From Auricularia sp. M13 (Eukaryota > Basidiomycota > Agaricomycetes > Auriculariales > Auriculariaceae), in contig CM073193.1 in the NCBI GenBank assembly GCA_037042915.1, forward strand, positions 7,006,001-7,070,000: DNA of 64,000 nt. Reading direction: 5' to 3'. A program made the translations under genes and the position numbers. Positions 54,988 to 64,000 of the stretch are shown piece after piece. Each line of letters opens with the position of its first letter. Position 1 is the stretch's first letter. The notes beneath the pieces are model-generated. The model did no database searches. It was not told the DNA's origin and worked only from the letters and a program-made list of their open reading frames with translations.

Positions 54988-57124
54988 GTCGATAAGTAGG
55001 TAGAGGGTTGGTTGGAGAGTAAGTGTTGGTGATGGGTGCGCGAGATGCGACGGTTGTAAGTGGCGGTTGACCGGGGTCAGTGGCGAACAAGAGCCGACGC
55101 GCCTGGCCTTATAAGCAAATCCGCCACGGCTAGCGCCGACGCGGTGCTCACAAACAAAATGCCAAACAGCGGAAAAAGCATCACGTGCCGTGGCAAATTC
55201 AGCTCCGACAAGGCAATTGCCGATGAGCCTCGGCATGACTCTTCCACAGAACGCGCTAAACGACACAGTCACCAGACAATTTGCACTTCTCGGAAGAAAG
55301 TCAATCTTCAGCAATCTTGGGCTTGGAAGGTTGGAAGCAGCCCATGACCGGTCCCCCTGATGGTGCACATAGGGATTCGTTCAATGGCTCAATTTGAGGC
55401 GCAAGTCATGCTTCACTGAAGCGCCTTGGACTCTGAATCGACAAAGACTGATTTTCCACAGCAATTACGAACGTCCGCACTGATCATGCAAGTCCGACGG
55501 TGGATTGTCGCATCAGATTTATTGCGGAAGGCGTTACAGACCGAGAGCGGCCCATTAGGTACTGCATCGCATAGCATACGCAGAGCAGTCATTCCTCGAT
55601 TGGACCTTCCCGTCCTACATAGTTGTTCGATTCTATGCTCCCAATCCTATCGGTGCAGCGTTACGTACTAGATCGTCTAAATTAGTCGTTCAACGTAACA
55701 TTTAGCTTCCGGCCTATCGGCGTACCTTGGTGAGGGCTGCAGTTTGCGACAGAGCCTCAAGGTCTCAAGGGCTGGACCTACAAGTAGGGTCGGGCGCAAC
55801 GATCGTGGTCAGCGGTCCCGGTCATGGTTCGGTCACTGTGGAAGCTGCTTTTCGGCGACGAAAAATTCTATTTTTGCACGGTACTGCGGCCGTGACGCTG
55901 AGATGCCAGCAGGTGGACTCCGCCGCACTACATGTGAAGATGCATTCTTTTACGGGCAGCCGCTGATCAAGTGGATTGAACGAGAAGTCTCGAGGGCGCC
56001 GACGTCGCCGTCATTTTCAGATATCGGATGAAGCCAGAAAGGCGGGCAAAGAGTTGGTCCAGAAGGAGGGGGGAGAGCTAAGCTGAAGCAGCGCCTGTAG
56101 CTTATTTATACTCAGCACCCCTTGATCCTTAATTTGCCGTGTTCCCCGGATAGGAGGACACGCCTCTCGAGCTCGCTCGGAAGCAGCCGCTGCTTCCAAA
56201 CGGTTTGGTCCCAGAATAGAGGACATGTGAGGACGTATAGCTTCGGGTTTCTGGTAGAGACAGTAATAGATATCAGGCGGTGCAGGCAGATTCTTTGTGT
56301 CGTTGTGTTCCATTGCGGCGGGCCCAAGCGCTCTTTTCTGCAGCCAGAAAAGCAGCTAAGCGAGACACCACAACACAGAAGGCGCAGGGTCAAGATAGCG
56401 AGCCAGTCGAAAATAGGACAGCTGGTGTCGCACGAGAGACCGCAAGGGTGCGCACAGGGTGTGTTGGGCGGGACAGGAGTGAGACAGGATGTGCAACAGA
56501 CTCGAAGACACACAAAACGCAATCGCATGGGCCATTTGAGCAGCAGGCAGGTGAGCCGTGCGATGTGCGCACTCGGGCTGGGTGCTATTTCGGTCGCGTG
56601 CCTGTTTAGCGGATCGCGTCGACGTCAATCGCGCGTGTTGTGGGCGACGAAGATCGCAGAGTGGCACAATGTATTCCTGGCCGTGGGAAAGCGGACATGG
56701 CTGGCGGGGAGATATTCGCGAATTTGCGGCGCAGTGTCGAAGTACCAAGTAGGTACCGAGCCGGCCCCACGCAAAGGAGAGAAACGGCGGCCTAAGAATA
56801 CATGCGGGCCTGGAGACGTCCGGGGGGCGTAGGGCGGCGGCAGGGGTCTCGAATCGCGACGGCTGGCGAAGGGCTATTTTGTGGGAGCGCCAGCCAGGAT
56901 TAGAGCCGGGGGCACTCCTGGAGATATTCTGGGTCTCGGGACGCGCGGATGGCGTGCGGTGACAGAAAAAAACAAGTCGGAAAGGTAGGGTAAAAATAGC
57001 ATTTCGAGGGATTGATATGGGCGGGGGCGGATTCAGACTCCGCTGCTCAAAGCCTCCCCCCGTTGTCGCCCGCCCGCGCCATAGCCGGCCCTCCCGCCCG
57101 TCCCCGCCGCAGCCCCCCCGCAGG
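54988..57124. other. 2.1 kb intergenic, promoter of H4 at left end
   Basis: Upstream of histone H4 (minus) and of the membrane-protein gene (plus). A minus-strand TATA-like GCTTATAAGG at about 55108-55117 lies about 120 bp before the H4 ATG. The long overlapping frames at 56122-57207 on both strands are Arg/Pro/Ser-rich with no motif and I do not accept them. An in-frame ATG at 57017 could extend the next gene. Confidence 0.5.
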
Positions 57125-59038
57125 ATGCGCTCCCCGTCGTCGGTGCTGCTCGGCCTGCTCAAGGACCGCGACGCCAGCCCGCCCGATTTCCTGTGTCCGT
57201 GCGACACCGGCCCCGCCAGCGCCTCCGCTGCCCCACGTCGTCCGCTGCGCCGCCCATCACGCCCACGGGCGTCGGGCAGCGCCCCCCGGGCTCAGCCAGC
57301 GCCCCGCTCGCCGTCTCGGACCCGGACGGTCGACGACACCGGCCGCCCGCTCGCGAGCAGGCAGTATGACCCGGACATGTTCCCGCGCCAGTATCTGCGC
57401 GGCGAGGACGGGTTCTACACGCTCGCCTCGACCTACACGTACCACGGCCAGAAGGTGACCTGTACGGCGGTCAGTGGTCCTTGTGCCTTCCATCCCAGCC
57501 GTCTGATCTCGCCCAGGGTGCTAATGCTGGCCGACCCAACATCGACCTCTCGTCCGACAACGGCGGCGACACCTACAGCTCAGGAGCTGCCCCAGACTCC
57601 GTCGTCACATCTGTCGACAAGAACAATATTGACTACGACACCTTGCCGCACGGTTGGCGTCCGGTCGACCCAAAGCCCTACTCCGACAAGCTCGTCATCG
57701 GCGCCTCTGCCGCCGTAGCAGGCATCCTAGCCATTCTTATGTTTGGCTTCATCCTCTGGCGCAAACCGCTCAAGGCGCGCGCAGGCCGATCCAGCAACAA
57801 GGACAAGTTGCAAAAGCTCTGGGAAGATCATAGCGCAACCAGTCTCGAGACGGGCATTCCTGGACGCGACGAAGATCCGGCTGTCAGCCGCATTGCCCGT
57901 GCTCAGAAGCGCGCGTTCTCGCGCGCACTCGCCCGCTGGAAGAGCAAGGCTAAAGGCAAAGCTGGCCTTAAGTTTCGCTCCTCCCAGCAACATATGCCAT
58001 CATCGCAGTCCACTATCGCTGTCTCGCGGCCTCACAGCCGTCCTCAGACGCCCATGGATCGGACACCGCGCGCCTCGCCGGTGCACTCTCCAACTCCCAC
58101 GCGCTCGGTCTCGCCCGCGCTGTCCGAGTCGGCTCCGAGCATGCGAGATGGTCCCCGGGATCCGCCCCGCGCCCCGTCCCCTCCCGCGAGCGCACGTCTG
58201 CGCGATCGTTCACGGTCATCATCGCCTTCGCCTCCACCTCCGCCCACACCGCCAGCGCCAGCACATCAGATGTTACTCGATCAGGCAGATGACACCTCAG
58301 CGTCCGCCAACGCACGCGCAAATGACCACCATCCAGAAAGGCCTTCGAGCCCTCCGGCATACCGTCGGTCGTATGGCATCCAGGCACGGCCCGGGTATGG
58401 TCCAGCTTCGGGCGGTCTGGCAAGCTCACCCGAATCCGCTGCCGACGAGCCCCCTCAACTGGGCGACAGGAAACAAGCCCTCCCGCCTGCTTCTCCCAGG
58501 GCGTCATCACCTTCATTGCGTCCGCGCTCACCCGCGTTTGCTTTTGACGAGGATGACGACGGAATACCCGAGAGCATCCCAGTAGAGCCCCCACCCGCGC
58601 CCGATTCAAGTGACCGAGATCAGGTTACGACGGTTCGCCCATGTGGCGACCGACGACAAGACGATTCTGGCATCCATGGCGCATCTAGCCAGCCAACCGC
58701 AGGAATTGCCTGCAGTGGATGCTACTGCTCCAGCATGGGACGATGAAGACGACATGGTGGAGCTCGTGTTACTCGAGGATTCCGCGATAGCAGGTCCATC
58801 TGCTCCACCGTCTTCGCCGCCGCCAGATTTGCTTCCTCACCCACCGACGCGCGTGGCTCAGAATTCGTTGCTCGAGTTTGCGAGCGCGCCGCCGCTGATA
58901 CCTCCTGTGGACGATGGCGCGATTAGCTCTACGGCGCCCATCCCTAGTGCACCGCTCGCAGCCTTCGAGGACGACGAGTTCGGGCCTGAAGGCGCCATGT
59001 CGGCATCGACCGTCCACTTGCCACGCTACGAACGCTAG
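57125..59038 (+). CDS. single-pass membrane protein with Ser/Pro-rich cytoplasmic tail
   Basis: The N-terminal part (MRSPSSVLLGLLKDRDASPP, RQYDPDMFPRQYLRGEDGFY, TYTYHGQKVTCTA) is joined by an intron (GTCAGT...GCCCAG) to GANAGRPNIDLSSDNGGDTY. One transmembrane segment follows (LVIGASAAVAGILAILMFGF, about residue 185), then basic KPLKARAGRSSNKDKLQKLW and a long Ser/Pro-rich, probably phosphorylated tail. Near 58610 the frame changes so that EIRLRRFAHVATDDKTILAS can follow PPAPDS; there is no intron there, so this is another indel candidate. The acidic C-terminus (DDEDDMVELVLLEDSAIAGP) ends at 59038. I recall similar fungal proteins ending with a conserved HVATDDK block, but no function is established. 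An upstream ATG at 57017 is an alternative start. Confidence 0.7.
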
Positions 59039-61330
59039 GCGCCTGTTGTTGTACACCGTCTTGTCTGTATCGTTTTCCGGCGCTCGTCGTGTTGTCGTGC
59101 TTGCATCGTCGTATTTTTTTTCTTGCATCTCTCCCATCCCCCATGTCAACGTATATACTCAAGCATGCTTGTCGACTTATGTTTTTGGTACTGAAGTAAT
59201 CATAGCCACCAGCAAGTGCTGCTGCTCGTAGACTGGATCTAGATTCGCAATTTTAGACGACCACGGCCAGGAATAATCCGCTTGCGGTGGCGATCTCCGC
59301 CGACTCGTGGGCCGTGCCTGGCGCCAGGGGAATCAGATTCACCCGCATCTCAAGCCTGTTTTGGGGGGGCATTCCGCTCGGTCACCTATTTTCTGCGTAC
59401 GGGAAAACATGGGCGATGACGCTGCGCCTCCAGTGACTCTGAGGGTCATTTCGCTGAATGCACCGTGCGTGTGTTTTCATGCGTAAGAAGATGGTGTGAC
59501 AGAACTGCATACAGTGTCCGGTCCGTGTGGGGATTGAGCCCATGAGCTGACTGTGCGATGCTTCACCCAGCCATTTGCCAGAGTACTGCAGACACTGCAC
59601 TATCGCATATGGCACAATGATTTGACCAATAGCCTCGTTTTCGCGATAGTGGAAGCGCGTGTAGAACAGCAAAAGCCATAACAGCAGTAAGAGACGATTG
59701 ATTCCTTTGTCGAGGCTCGCGTCGACCTTGTGGGGCGACGCCAAGTCGGCAAGAACCAGTCCCGCGCAGTCGGAGACGTGGTAGCGATTCCAGCATGCTG
59801 CTTATTACCGGACGTCCGGGCGGACGGGCAGGCTTTCAGTTTCACGCGCCCCGTTATTTCGTCAGAGTGTGGCTTCTTGGAACGGCGCTTGCTTCGAGAG
59901 GCAACGCGTTGTTCTTGCACGCGACACTGAATCCGCGAGTCTTCATACCGTTCCGTATGATTCACGAGACTTGCGAGACAAGCCTGCAGTGTTACGATGG
60001 CACTCGGATCCTCTTCCTAGATGGGCGCAGCAGGCTCAGAAGCCTCGGTTGCGCAAGGGCGGAGACTTGCCAGGTGGCGGGACGGCGAATAGGCGAGGCG
60101 CGAGAGGAATTCCCAAGAGGATCAACCATGCAGTACGGTAATGTGCAATCAATGGAGCGTTCCGCGCCAGTGGCAGCCCGAGAAGAGATTGTATAGCAAG
60201 TAGCCGCGCGTGAATGGCAGCAGTAGCAAGTGGCGTCGCGCACAGTTCGCGCGAAATGATCGATTCAATTGATCCAACAGACGACAGTACTGATGTAGCA
60301 TCTGAAGTCGTAGGCATGGATATGAGCACCATTGGACGCTTGGCGGATGGTGACGCGAAAGTACTGTGAACGAGAGAGCCAAGCATGGTTGACGACTTGA
60401 AACCCCGACTCTTGTCAAGATTCTTCATCAAGAAGTCAACCAGTTTGCTCCTGCAACTGCTTCTGGCACGAGCTCGAGGCGCGTCAAGCCTCCCTTCTCA
60501 GCCCCCGCATCTTGTTTCCCTTGTTTGCGCCGTTTCTGCGGGTGATGATGCTATAGCAAGCTGTCAGTGCGCCTTCTCCTCGGACGATTGACCACTGCTG
60601 CGTTCGTCCGTCGCAACGACGCGCCTCCTGCTTACCGACCAGTCATTTGGATTCTGGGCTGTTGGCTGCATAGGATCATGATGCTGCTTACGCCTTCTCG
60701 CTCAAACGGTGCCTGCTCTGTCAGTGGGAGGTGATCCTCGTCACCTATCAGCTCTGCTCCTGGTAGCGCTCGCGTCGATGGCCACCCACATCCCGCAATC
60801 AGTCCTTTTTGACTCGTTTTTCATGCTGGAAAACAGGTTGAACATGCTTAGGACGGATTTTCAACCCATTCCCAAGGTGCTTTCCGCTTGCTGGCATTTT
60901 TAACTCATTTTCCACAGTTGAAAACGGGTTGAAAAGGACTCGCTGCGGGGTGTGCACACCTCAGAGCCAGTCCTTTTTGGCTTGTTTTCCTGGCTGGAAA
61001 ACAAGTCGAAAATGCCTCAGACGCATTTTCAACCCATATCCAAGGCGCTTTCCGCTTTTGGGATTTTCAACTCGTTTTCCACAGTGGAAAACAGGTTGAA
61101 AAGGACTGGTTGCGCGGTGTGTCTAATAGTAAATATCAATTGCGTCCTTCATCGACAAGAGAAGTTTCCACGTAACCCACGACAACTACCGAGCCCAGTT
61201 TGTTGTGGATGCGTCCGCGGCCGTGTTGCATTAGAACTGGATGGAAGGACCCTGCGCGCGCGGGTCGCCGGCTCGGCAGTCTCTTATAACAAGGCAGAAT
61301 GAATCACCCATTCATTCTCACCTCTTCTCC
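59039..61330. other. 2.3 kb intergenic with tandem palindromic repeat
   Basis: Frames up to 159 codons occur but lack motifs and overlap on both strands. The notable content is the repeat at 60801-61122. A TATA-like CTTATAAC at 61283-61290 is 41 bp before the methyltransferase ATG. No tRNA was recognised. Confidence 0.5.
60801..61122. repeat. tandem duplication of a self-complementary ~155-bp element (168-bp period)
   Basis: Copy 1 runs from AGTCCTTTTTGACTCGTTTT (60801) to GGGTTGAAAAGGACT (60940) and GGGGTGTG (60954). Copy 2 runs from 60969 to about 61122. Each copy begins AGTCCTTTTT and closes with the complementary AAAAGGACT, and contains GAAAACAGGTTGAA-type and TTTTCAACCCAT-type words that can pair. 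Copies differ by scattered substitutions. It could be two MITE-like units or a hairpin-forming satellite. No transposase nearby. Confidence 0.8.
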
Positions 61331-63203
61331 ATGGCGCAAGCATTGCTCGCACTCGCCGACCTCATCACAGACGCGGCGCGCAAGATCGATGCTGTGTGTC
61401 AACGCGAGAACGCGACGTTCCCTTCGCTCGACGCCCCCTTTAGCCTCGAGTCCGATGCGATTCGAAGTAATCCGCAAATCGTCAGCGCCGCGGAGATTCT
61501 GGCTGCTGCTGCAGAACAGATCCTAGCCACGGCGTGGGACCCGGCTCGCTACATATTCGACGCGAGCTTTGGTGTACGTACTCGCTCCTATTCTCGCTCT
61601 ATGCTAGCCGTTGACATTCGTCCAACGGGCAGTTCCATGTTTCGTCTGCTGTGCGCGTCGCCGCAGCAGTAAATGTGGCCGAATTCCTGCGTGAAACCGG
61701 TCCGAAGGTCAGTAGAGGCTGCAGTGGCCACGCTATCTAAAATTGAAGCGGCGGAAGGGGCGCACGTAGACGATATTGTAGCTGGCACAGTGGTCGCGCC
61801 CGGGAAATTATGTGGGTGCTATGCTCTAACGGCTATACCGCCTTCCCGGCCCACCCTTCTTAGGTGCTAATTCCCTTCAGCTCGCATCCTCAGGCTGCTT
61901 GCTTCGCGTCACATCTTCCGCGAGGTCTCTCCGGATGTATTCACTAATAATCGCCTGTCTTCGCTGCTCGACACCGGGAAGCCCGTCGCTGAACTGCGCG
62001 CGAAGTGCGTCCGTTTGAACCCGTTCGCGAGTCTCCTCGCCACTGATGGCCTGATTGCGAGTAGTCCCATGCAGAAGTTTGATAATACGAATGGATTTCT
62101 AGCACTGATGGAATGCACAATCGACGAATTCATGAAGGCCTCTTCGTACCTCACTGAAGCGCTCACCAACCCTGAGACCGCTGCGTCAGGGAAACCAAGC
62201 GAGACCGCCATGTGTATTGCCTTGAATATCAAAGACGGCGGAGACCACTGGACGTGGCTCGAGGAGCCAGCCCACGCGATGAACCTTCGTCGCTTCGGGG
62301 TAGCCATGCAGGGTGCGAGGACCATGGCTCCCGAAGAGCACACGCTTCAGGGTATGAGAGCAGATATCCTTCGCTCCAATAGTTTGACTATATACTGAAA
62401 TTTTGAAGGCTTCGGTTGGAAGAATCTGCCGGCAGAGGCTACTGTGATTGACGTTGGAGGAGGGACAGGCCATGTCGCCATGGTCCTCACGAAAGCTTTC
62501 CCACATTTGAAGTTGGTCGTTCAGGACAGAGCACTGACGATAGAGCATGCGCGTGAGGTGGGCGGCCATCTGAGGGATGCATCGTGGGTACCTACACTTA
62601 CCTGGCTTGATAGTTCTGGTCCACGACACTTCCAGAGGCAGTACAGTCTGGCCGCGTGGAACTACAAGGTGCATTCTATGTCCACAATATTTCCCCGGAG
62701 CATGACTGTCATTATAGCGCACGATTTCTTTAAGCCCCAACCGCTGAGAGCGCCCCCAGCCGTCTATCTGCTGCGTTTCATCATTCACGACTGGGCCGAT
62801 AGCCTCGCTACACAAATCCTCCGGCATCTCCGTGACGCAGCTGCCCCAACTACCAGGCTCATCCTCCTCGAGAGAATCATCCCATACGCCTGCAAAGTCG
62901 ACAGGAAGGGTGCTGCAACAGTTCCTGGTGTCGAGGATAACTCTGCCGCCATTCCGGAGCCACTGCTCCCCAATTTGGGAGTGGTCAACTTGAATGGATA
63001 CCTCTGCGATATTCAGGTGCGAAAACGCAAAACGTGTAAAGTGTCATTGCTGAGAACGGCCCGGTAGATGATGGCGGGACTCAACGGCCAAGAGCGCACC
63101 CTGCAGCAAGTTTGAGAACCTCTTCGCGTCCGCGGGCTGGGCTTTGGAAAGAGTCTACCGCACGGATGGTATGGCCTCGCAACTGGTCGCCACGCCTGCA
63201 TGA
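61331..63203 (+). CDS. SAM-dependent O-methyltransferase (COMT type)
   Basis: Transfers a methyl group from S-adenosylmethionine to a hydroxyl of a small molecule, typically phenolic; substrate unknown. The N-terminal dimerisation part is MAQALLALADLITDAARKID, ...AAEQILATAWDPARYIFDAS, RLLASRHIFREVSPDVFTNN and FMKASSYLTEALTNPETAAS. SAM-binding motif I is ATVIDVGGGTGHVAMVL, followed by HLKLVVQDR. After an intron, EFWSTTLPEAVQSGRVELQG-AFYVHNI and HDFFKPQPLRA follow. The catalytic histidine is in YLLRFIIHDWADSLATQILR, and C-terminal motif LILLERIIPYAC is present. The last exon (MMAGLNGQERTLQQ-FENLFASAGWALERVYRTDG) ends at 63201-63203. At least six introns; those around 61580-61900 are approximate. 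Confidence 0.87.
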
Positions 63204-63437
63204 GCGCAAGGGATGCATAGCATAACTAGAAGAACCGAGGATAGCAGTGTGGCTGGCGAGACAGGGCAAGAAAGACGATATGTTGGACCTTGGAATGGTT
63301 GGGTGAGCGGGAGAGAATCGCAAACTGGAGCCGCGGGCTGCCACGTAACGTCTGGAGGGGACAGCGCCAGCCTCAAATGAACGATAATGTTATTCAGCGT
63401 ACACACCAGCATCGAGAGCCTGACCATGACACAGCGT

Positions 63438-64000
63438 CTAGCTGAACATGAAGTAAAGAACCAAGTACGCGCCGATCAAACCAAGCAAAATCTTGACTTG
63501 CGGGTCAAGATCAACGACACCGGCTGCAGCGTCAGCAGCGCGAACTGCTGCTGGCGTGGACGAGGATGAAGACGAGCTACCAAGCGTCTGGCCCTTGCCA
63601 CCAAAGGCGCCCGCGGCTGAGCCTGACGAGCTTCCAGCGTGTTTCTTGAGCGCATTCTCAATGCCCCTGCCACAGTATAAGGGTCGCCGACGCAATAAAC
63701 ACGCCTCCCAACCACTTACCGTCTATCCGCACCGCGGACCATTTCCACTTGTGTGGAGCCCTTAAGGAAGATAAAGGTGGGCATGGCTGAGACTCCGTAC
63801 TGCTGTGCAATGTCCGAGTGGGCGTCCACGTCGACCTTGAGGAAGTTGACGTTCGTGTACTGTTTCGACAAAGCTTCGTACGCCGGCGCAATTGCTCTGC
63901 ACGGGCCACACCTACGTGGAGGATTAGCATGACTGCGTAGCGTAAACGAGATGGGCGCACCATGTTGCCCAGAAGTCAATTACCTGAAACAATGTCAGCA
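63438..64000 (-). CDS. thioredoxin with C-terminal membrane anchor, 5' part outside the window
   Basis: The gene enters from the right edge. [26 protein letters not shown] carries the redox centre WCGPC, which a 51 bp intron splits inside the Trp codon. VNFLKVDVDAHSDIAQQYGV, SAMPTFIFLKGSTQVEMVRG (cis-Pro MPT) and ADR follow, then after another intron GIENALKKHAGSSSGSAAGA, a short Gly/Ser/Ala linker and a hydrophobic tail, KILLGLIGAYLVLYFMFS, ending at 63438. The fold and active site are standard. The tail suggests a tail-anchored protein facing the cytosol (ER or outer mitochondrial membrane) rather than the usual soluble thioredoxin. The N-terminal strand and start codon are missing. Confidence 0.88.

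Noticed and set aside
56122-57207. Overlapping frames of 236 (plus) and 283 (minus) codons
   Set aside because: No motif, biased Arg/Pro/Ser/Cys composition on both strands and no conserved blocks; typical of GC-rich intergenic sequence.
1-64000. CRISPR arrays, retrotransposon LTRs, transposase or reverse-transcriptase frames
   Set aside because: Searched by eye for regular spaced repeats, long terminal repeats and catalytic motifs; none found apart from the coding minisatellites and the 168-bp tandem element.

Overview
The window is nuclear DNA of a filamentous basidiomycete, probably an Agaricomycete. Genes are moderately GC-rich and broken by many 48-70 bp GT...AG introns. Several encode fungal types of protein: Zn2Cys6 regulator, F-box-like proteins, a cellulose-binding-module esterase, an endopolygalacturonase, a MoaA-MoaC fusion and an NBR1-type autophagy receptor. 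I found no CRISPR array, rRNA, convincing tRNA or intact transposon. Splice sites are read by eye, so most gene limits are start-to-stop spans with introns inside.

Layout. 0.4-9.6 kb: a DXD glycosyltransferase, tRNA-dihydrouridine synthase DUS1, an F-box-like protein and poorly characterised genes. 10-19.8 kb is dense housekeeping: RIB7 (riboflavin), UTP13 (SSU processome), an Asp/Glu/hydantoin racemase, SYO1 (Rpl5/Rpl11 import) and a molybdenum-cofactor gene encoding MoaA and MoaC in one locus. 20-29 kb is accessory: a second glycosyltransferase, a secreted GH28 polygalacturonase, a Zn2Cys6 regulator and a glutathione transferase. 29.5-46.9 kb: inorganic pyrophosphatase, three F-box-like genes (one with three F-box motifs in a row), two paralogous secreted proteins (one carrying an Asn-Ala-Gly repeat) and a long PB1-ZZ-NBR1 receptor gene. 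48-64 kb: a CE1 acetylxylan esterase with CBM1, SIN3, histone H4, a single-pass membrane protein, an O-methyltransferase and the 3' part of a membrane-anchored thioredoxin.

How the genes relate. UTP13 and SYO1 both serve ribosome biogenesis. The polygalacturonase and esterase attack pectin and xylan of plant cell walls. Several gene pairs diverge from start codons only 62-98 bp apart (RIB7/UTP13, racemase/SYO1, pyrophosphatase/F-box), so they probably share promoters. Convergent neighbours are equally tight (32 bp between the UTP13 and racemase stops).

Two points deserve attention. (1) The MoaA part can end in a Gly-Gly-stop, or a 70 bp intron can remove that stop and join MoaA in frame to MoaC; this matches the architecture known from animal MOCS1. 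(2) Many otherwise conserved genes contain single-base frameshifts, several next to G or C runs. This points to uncorrected sequencing indels in this assembly rather than to mass gene decay.
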